Assembly (NCBI RefSeq): GCF_004345745.1 | Contig: NZ_SLXJ01000007.1 | Location: 1-64,000 of the forward strand | Reading direction: 5' to 3' | Length of the DNA: 64,000 nucleotides | Source: Nicoletella semolina | Lineage (GTDB): Bacteria > Pseudomonadota > Gammaproteobacteria > Enterobacterales > Pasteurellaceae | Shown here: positions 59,760-64,000 of the stretch, piece by piece | Layout of the letters: every line of letters begins with the position of its first letter | Position numbering within the stretch: position 1 is the first letter of the stretch | Notes under the pieces: generated by a model | Seen by the model: only the letters and a program-made list of their open reading frames with translations | Databases searched by the model: none | What the model was told of the DNA's origin: nothing | Program-made: the position numbers and the translations under genes

Positions 59760-60773
59760 ATGATTATTGGTATTGTGGGTTGTGGTGGAATTGCTTATGC
59801 ACACGCGTATGCGATGTCCCATATAAAACAAATTACAGGATTAGCATTGTATGGTAGAGCAGAGAGTATGCTTAAATTAAGTGAATCTGTTTCTTTACCA
59901 ACTACTTTATGTGATAGCTTAGAACAACTTGCAGAGATATGCGATGCTTTTGTGATATGTACGCCAAACCATTTACACGTTGAACTTGCAAAACAGGTGT
60001 TAGCCCATAAAAAAATCCCGTTACTTTGTGAAAAGCCGTTGTCTACCACTTTAGGATCAGCCAATCAATTGGTAGAAATAGCACCGCCAAAAAGTATTAT
60101 TTCCTTTAACTATCGCTATAACCGTGTAGTTCAAAGAATACTGCAACTGATTGAAAACAATAATTTAGGTAAATTAGTCTTTTTTTCAGTCGATTTTAAT
60201 CGGAATTCCGCTCTAACACGTCATCACCTCACTTGGAAAGAGTCTTCTCACCAACATAAAAGTAGTGGTGCATTAGGGGATTTATCTTGCCATCTTTTAG
60301 ATTTATTCTGCCTATTCAGCCAAAGTCAAATAGCTCTTAATAATTTAACTATTGTCAAAGGAACAAGAGTGAAAAGTAAAGAGGGCGTAAATATACAGGT
60401 AGATGATAATGGTTATATCTTAGGAACAGCAAATAATGGTACTTTTTTTCGAATTCACGCCAGCAAATCTGAGGCAGAAGAGGATCTTGGGCTGTATCTT
60501 AATTTAATCTTTGAAAAAGGGGAAATTAGGTATTCTATTAAAGAAGAAAAAGTTATTCGCTTACTCACCTTTGATCATACCGATGTTGTTACGATTACGT
60601 TAGATGAGGAAGCAATACTTACGGATCCACCTAAAGAATTGCCATTTTGGGCGGATTCATTCATATATCTTTACAAAGATTGGGTTGAGGTTCTCACTAA
60701 TTCTACACCGAGTAAATCATTACCTTATATTTCACAAGGATTACATATTCAAGAGATCATGGAAAAATTCTAG
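59760..60773 (+). CDS. Gfo/Idh/MocA family oxidoreductase
   Basis: A 337-residue NAD(P)-dependent dehydrogenase-like protein. The N-terminal Rossmann motif is GIVGCGGIAYAHA, followed by ICTPNHLH and CEKPLSTT, where EKP is the family signature. The C-terminal alpha/beta domain contains GALGDLSCHLLDL. The substrate is unknown; nearness to the sialic acid genes invites a sugar-related role, but mltA lies between and the gene has its own unit, so this is only a possibility. It ends at a strong bidirectional terminator. Confidence 0.88.
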   Translation: MIIGIVGCGGIAYAHAYAMSHIKQITGLALYGRAESMLKLSESVSLPTTLCDSLEQLAEICDAFVICTPNHLHVELAKQVLAHKKIPLLCEKPLSTTLGSANQLVEIAPPKSIISFNYRYNRVVQRILQLIENNNLGKLVFFSVDFNRNSALTRHHLTWKESSHQHKSSGALGDLSCHLLDLFCLFSQSQIALNNLTIVKGTRVKSKEGVNIQVDDNGYILGTANNGTFFRIHASKSEAEEDLGLYLNLIFEKGEIRYSIKEEKVIRLLTFDHTDVVTITLDEEAILTDPPKELPFWADSFIYLYKDWVEVLTNSTPSKSLPYISQGLHIQEIMEKF

Positions 60774-60811
60774 TTAGACTAAGTGAATAATAAAATGTAG
60801 TTAAAAAGCAA

Positions 60812-60835
60812 AAAGGCTGGGGAATCCCAGCCTTT
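60812..60835. terminator. Bidirectional terminator between the oxidoreductase gene and pta
   Basis: AAAGGCTGGG (60812-60821) and CCCAGCCTTT (60826-60835) with a 4-base loop, flanked by A-runs upstream and TTT on the other side; it lies 38 bases after the oxidoreductase stop and 5 bases beyond the pta stop. Confidence 0.85.
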
Positions 60836-60840
60836 AAAAA

Positions 60841-62976
60841 TTATTGAGTTGATTGAATTGCCGTAAGTGCGATAGTGTAAACAATATCATCAACCAACGC
60901 ACCACGAGATAAGTCATTCACTGGCTTACGCATACCTTGTAGCATTGGACCAATGGAGATTAAATCTGCTGAGCGTTGTACCGCTTTATAAGTGGTATTA
61001 CCTGTATTTAAATCTGGGAAAATAAACACAGTGGCTTTTCCTGCAACTGGTGAGTTTGGTGCTTTAGAGCGAGCCACATCTTCCATAATTGCCGCATCGT
61101 ACTGTAATGGACCATCAATAATTAAATCTGGGCGTTTTTCTTTTGCTAAACGAGTAGCTTCAGCTACTTTTTCAACATCTGCACCAGAACCTGATGTCCC
61201 TGTTGAGTACGAAATCATTGCAACACGAGGATCGATACCGAATGATTTAGCCGAATCTGCAGATTGAATCGCAATTTCAGCTAACTGTTCTGCTGTTGGA
61301 TCAGGATTTACCGCACAGTCTCCATATACAAGCACTTGATCTGGCAGTAGCATAAAGAACACAGACGAAATAATTGAATTACCTGGTGCGGTCTTAATGA
61401 TTTGCATTGGGGGACGGATAGTATTTGCCGTGGTATGTACAGCACCAGATACCAAGCCATCAACCTCATTGGCTTCTAGCATCATTGTGCCAAGCACAAC
61501 TGTATCTAATAATTGCTCACGAGCAACCACTTCAGTCATTCCTTTATTTTTACGCAATTCAACCAAACGAGCGACATAGTTTTCACGCACATCCGCAGGA
61601 TCAATAATGGTAATGCCAGCTCCCAATACAACGCCTTGAGCTTCTGCAACACGATGAACATCAGCTGGCGGAGCAAGTAACACACATTCAGCAATACCAC
61701 GTTCGGCACAAAGTGCAGCTGCTTTGATTGTACGAGGCTCATCGCCTTCTGGTAAAACAATACGTTTTTTCGCTTGGCGAGCTAATTCAGTTAATTGATA
61801 ACGGAATGCTGCAGGAGAAAGTCGGCGAGCTCTAACCGCACCTTTTGAAATTGTTTCGATAAAGCCTTCATAAAACTGCTCTGACACATAATGTTTGATC
61901 GCATCAATGCGTTCTTTATCATCAATTGGTACTTCCAAACTGAAGCTTTGAAGACTCAATGAAGTTTGCCAAGTATTGCCCTCTACACGGAAAATTGGCA
62001 ATCCTGTTTCAAATGCTTGTTGGCATAATTTTGAAATTTGAGCATCAATTTTATAACCACCTGTCAGTAACAATGCACCAATTTCCACTCCATTCATCGC
62101 AGCTAACGCTGCCGCAACAATAACATCAGGACGATCGGCAGAAGCCACCAACAGGCTGCCCGCTTTGAAATGATCGACCATATTTGGTAGACTTCTCGCA
62201 CAGAAAGTAATGCTACGAATACGGCGTTTATACACTTCACCTTCATTAATGATTGCAGCGTGTAGATGTTTAACTAAATCAATTGCACGAGTAGCAATTA
62301 AGTCTGATTTCCAAGGGATACACGCCAGCAGTTTGATTGGACCTTTGGTGAATAAATTTTCAATTTCTGCAATATTATTTGTACTATGCTGGAAAGAGTC
62401 AAAAATCTCAGTGAGATCTGGGCGAGTACGACCAGACTCATCAACTGGGGCATTAAATTTATTGATGACGGCACCTAATAAATTTGGATTGTTTTTTCCG
62501 CCGAACTGAGAAGCTGCTGCATCAATACGTTCTTTCAATTGCGATGGTTTATCCGCAGCAGGGGCGGCAACAAGAATAATTTCTGCATCAAGTGTTTGAG
62601 CTATTTCATAGTTAATGCTACTCGCATAAGAATTTTTACGAGTGGGAATTAACCCTTCAATAACTACTATATCGCAGTTTTTAGCAAGTTGCTGATGACG
62701 CTCAACGACTTTCTCCAGCAATACATCTGTTTGATTTTGACCAATTAAGGCTTCTGCAACGCTCAACATAAATGGCTCACCAACTTCCGTTATTTGAGAA
62801 GTACGAATGATAGTTGTTGAACGATCTAAGTTATCTTCTCCACTAATTGGTTGAGCGATCGGTTTTAAAAAACCAACTTTAGCCCCTTTTTGTTCCAAAG
62901 AATGCACTAAGCCAAGGCTGACACTGGTTAAACCGACACCAGTGCTAATTGGAATTAAAATAATTGTTCTGGACAT
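60841..62976 (-). CDS. pta: Phosphate acetyltransferase
   Basis: Interconverts acetyl-CoA and acetyl phosphate. The long three-domain form of 711 residues: an N-terminal P-loop-like domain ([19 protein letters not shown]), a central DRTGG domain, and the catalytic C-terminal domain with [20 protein letters not shown] and [10 protein letters not shown]. It lies downstream of ackA on the same strand, separated by 123 bases with a terminator and an uptake-sequence hairpin, so it may also have its own promoter. Confidence 0.98.
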   Translation of the reverse strand: MSRTIILIPISTGVGLTSVSLGLVHSLEQKGAKVGFLKPIAQPISGEDNLDRSTTIIRTSQITEVGEPFMLSVAEALIGQNQTDVLLEKVVERHQQLAKNCDIVVIEGLIPTRKNSYASSINYEIAQTLDAEIILVAAPAADKPSQLKERIDAAASQFGGKNNPNLLGAVINKFNAPVDESGRTRPDLTEIFDSFQHSTNNIAEIENLFTKGPIKLLACIPWKSDLIATRAIDLVKHLHAAIINEGEVYKRRIRSITFCARSLPNMVDHFKAGSLLVASADRPDVIVAAALAAMNGVEIGALLLTGGYKIDAQISKLCQQAFETGLPIFRVEGNTWQTSLSLQSFSLEVPIDDKERIDAIKHYVSEQFYEGFIETISKGAVRARRLSPAAFRYQLTELARQAKKRIVLPEGDEPRTIKAAALCAERGIAECVLLAPPADVHRVAEAQGVVLGAGITIIDPADVRENYVARLVELRKNKGMTEVVAREQLLDTVVLGTMMLEANEVDGLVSGAVHTTANTIRPPMQIIKTAPGNSIISSVFFMLLPDQVLVYGDCAVNPDPTAEQLAEIAIQSADSAKSFGIDPRVAMISYSTGTSGSGADVEKVAEATRLAKEKRPDLIIDGPLQYDAAIMEDVARSKAPNSPVAGKATVFIFPDLNTGNTTYKAVQRSADLISIGPMLQGMRKPVNDLSRGALVDDIVYTIALTAIQSTQ

Positions 62977-63006
62977 TGTAAAATTTCCAAATAAAAGATA
63001 AATACA

Positions 63007-63064
63007 ACAAGCGGTGCATATTGAGAAAATTTTTGCAAAATTTTGACTAAAAACTACCGCTTGT
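63007..63064. repeat. Head-to-head pair of perfect uptake sequences between ackA and pta
   Basis: ACAAGCGGT (63007-63015) and ACCGCTTGT (63056-63064) are exact inverted copies of the 9-base core, with GAAAATTTTTGCAAAATTTT between them. They can form a stem-loop in the transcript. Confidence 0.75.
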
Positions 63065-63071
63065 AAAAGCT

Positions 63072-63094
63072 AAAAACCTGCCAGTTGGCAGGTT
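63072..63094 (-). terminator. Terminator after ackA
   Basis: AACCTGCCA (63075-63083) and TGGCAGGTT (63086-63094) form a tight 9-base stem; on the minus strand Ts follow (63076-63072). It sits directly after the ackA stop. Confidence 0.75.
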
Positions 63095-63099
63095 CTTCA

Positions 63100-64000
63100 T
63101 TAAAGAACAAGACGAGCAGTATCTTGTGCAATGACTAATTCTTCATTTGTTGGGATAACAAATGCTGGGAAACGTGAATCTTCCGCTGTGATTTTTCCAG
63201 ATTTACCAAAACGTGCTGCAAGGTTTGCTTGCTCATCAACCTGAATACCAAATAATTTTAGATGTTTTAAAGTTAATTCACGCACTGGACCCGCATTTTC
63301 ACCAATACCGCCAGTAAAGGTAATTGCATCTAGATCGCCAATGATTGCCATATATGAACCAATATATTTTGCTAAGCGATAAGCGAAGCTATCCATTGCA
63401 CGTTTAGCTGCAGGATCGGAAGCATAATTGTCTTCTGCAAAGCGACAGTCACTAGTAACCTCAGTTAAACCTAATAAACCTGATTTTTTGACTAAAATAT
63501 CTTCGATCTCTTTTACTGATTTACCGCAAGAATTGTGCAAATGGAAAATGATTGCGGGATCTAAATCGCCTGAACGGGTTCCCATTACTAAGCCTTCTAA
63601 CGGGGTAAAGCCCATTGATGTGTCAATAGATTGCCCATTTTTAATAGCTGCAACAGAAGCTCCATTCCCTAAATGGCAGTTGATTATATTGGTTTTTTCT
63701 ACGGGTTTACCCAAAATTTTTGCAGCTTCCTGAGTAATATATAAATGACTTGTACCATGGAAACCATAGCGACGAATGCCTTCTTGTTTATAAAGTGAGT
63801 AGGGGAGAGCATATAAATACGCTTGTTCTGGCATTGTTTGATGGAAGGCTGTATCAAAGACAGCTACATTTTTATCTTTTAAATGAGGGAATGTTTTAAG
63901 TGCTTCTTGGATACCAAGCAAATTTGCAGGATTATGAAGTGGAGCAAATGATGCAACATCACTAATGCCTTTAATTACTTCATCAGTAATAACAACAGAT
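63100..64000 (-). CDS. ackA: Acetate kinase, C-terminal part (5' end outside window)
   Basis: Makes ATP and acetate from acetyl phosphate with Pta. The frame continues past the internal TTG at 63921 to the window edge (residues [26 protein letters not shown]), so about 300 codons of an enzyme of about 400 are visible. [28 protein letters not shown] and [10 protein letters not shown] are acetate kinase signatures. The ackA-pta order is the standard one. Confidence 0.97.
   Translation of the reverse strand, partial: SVVITDEVIKGISDVASFAPLHNPANLLGIQEALKTFPHLKDKNVAVFDTAFHQTMPEQAYLYALPYSLYKQEGIRRYGFHGTSHLYITQEAAKILGKPVEKTNIINCHLGNGASVAAIKNGQSIDTSMGFTPLEGLVMGTRSGDLDPAIIFHLHNSCGKSVKEIEDILVKKSGLLGLTEVTSDCRFAEDNYASDPAAKRAMDSFAYRLAKYIGSYMAIIGDLDAITFTGGIGENAGPVRELTLKHLKLFGIQVDEQANLAARFGKSGKITAEDSRFPAFVIPTNEELVIAQDTARLVL

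Overview
The window is chromosomal DNA of a Pasteurellaceae bacterium, a low-GC gammaproteobacterium. Gene content and order are typical of the family: lapA-lapB-pyrF-yciH, ftsB-ispD-ispF, aceE-aceF-lpdA, nanQ-siaR-nanA and a bioA-F-G-C-D cluster. Uptake signal sequences of the ACAAGCGGT type, several in head-to-head pairs that form terminators, point to the Actinobacillus pleuropneumoniae / Mannheimia / Glaesserella side of the family rather than the AAGTGCGGT side (H. influenzae, Pasteurella). The species cannot be fixed from the sequence alone.

Layout. 1-102: last 33 codons of a YadA-like trimeric autotransporter. 567-12372: housekeeping genes on the plus strand (alaS, csrA, galU, degS, cmk, rpsA, ihfB, lapA, lapB, pyrF, yciH, glmU). 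12447-17690: an accessory island, a restriction-modification system made of a divergent HTH regulator, two overlapping adenine-methylase-like genes and a GIY-YIG nuclease fused to a helicase. 18030-19703: rpsB-tsf with a structured leader and an internal attenuator-like terminator. 19838-21436: an orphan HbpA/DppA-like periplasmic binding protein. 21592-26129: biotin operon bioAFGCD. 26220-35044: parC, aspC, accD-folC, queA and purEK with a PurR box. 35437-41374: pyruvate dehydrogenase genes. 41514-45203: a small lipoprotein, ftsB-ispD-ispF and pckA. 45377-47695: comEC behind an exact CRP-S (competence) site. 47799-55726: lolA, trpR, mtgA, rimK, a second bioD, rnd, tldE and ppx. 55915-58285: sialic acid genes nanQ-siaR-nanA. 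58429-64000: mltA, a Gfo/Idh/MocA oxidoreductase, pta and the 3' part of ackA.

How the genes work together. Central carbon flow is well represented: Pdh complex, Pta-AckA, PckA, AspC and AccD. Sialic acid is opened and cleaved by NanQ and NanA under SiaR. Biotin is made from a pimeloyl-ACP route (BioC/BioG) through BioF, BioA and BioD; bioB is not in the window. Envelope genes (LapA/LapB, LolA, MtgA, MltA, DegS, FtsB) are scattered between them. Competence is represented by comEC, its CRP-S site and the uptake sequences.

The most unusual part is the 12.4-17.7 kb restriction-modification island. The two methylase-like genes have paralogous N-termini but complementary defects: the first has a canonical AdoMet motif and no NPPY, the second has NPPY and an altered AdoMet motif. 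The second also carries a strongly AT-rich central segment that looks like an exchanged target-recognition region. The regulator and the operon share an intergenic region with a large inverted repeat. All functional calls are from sequence reading and family knowledge; no database search was run.
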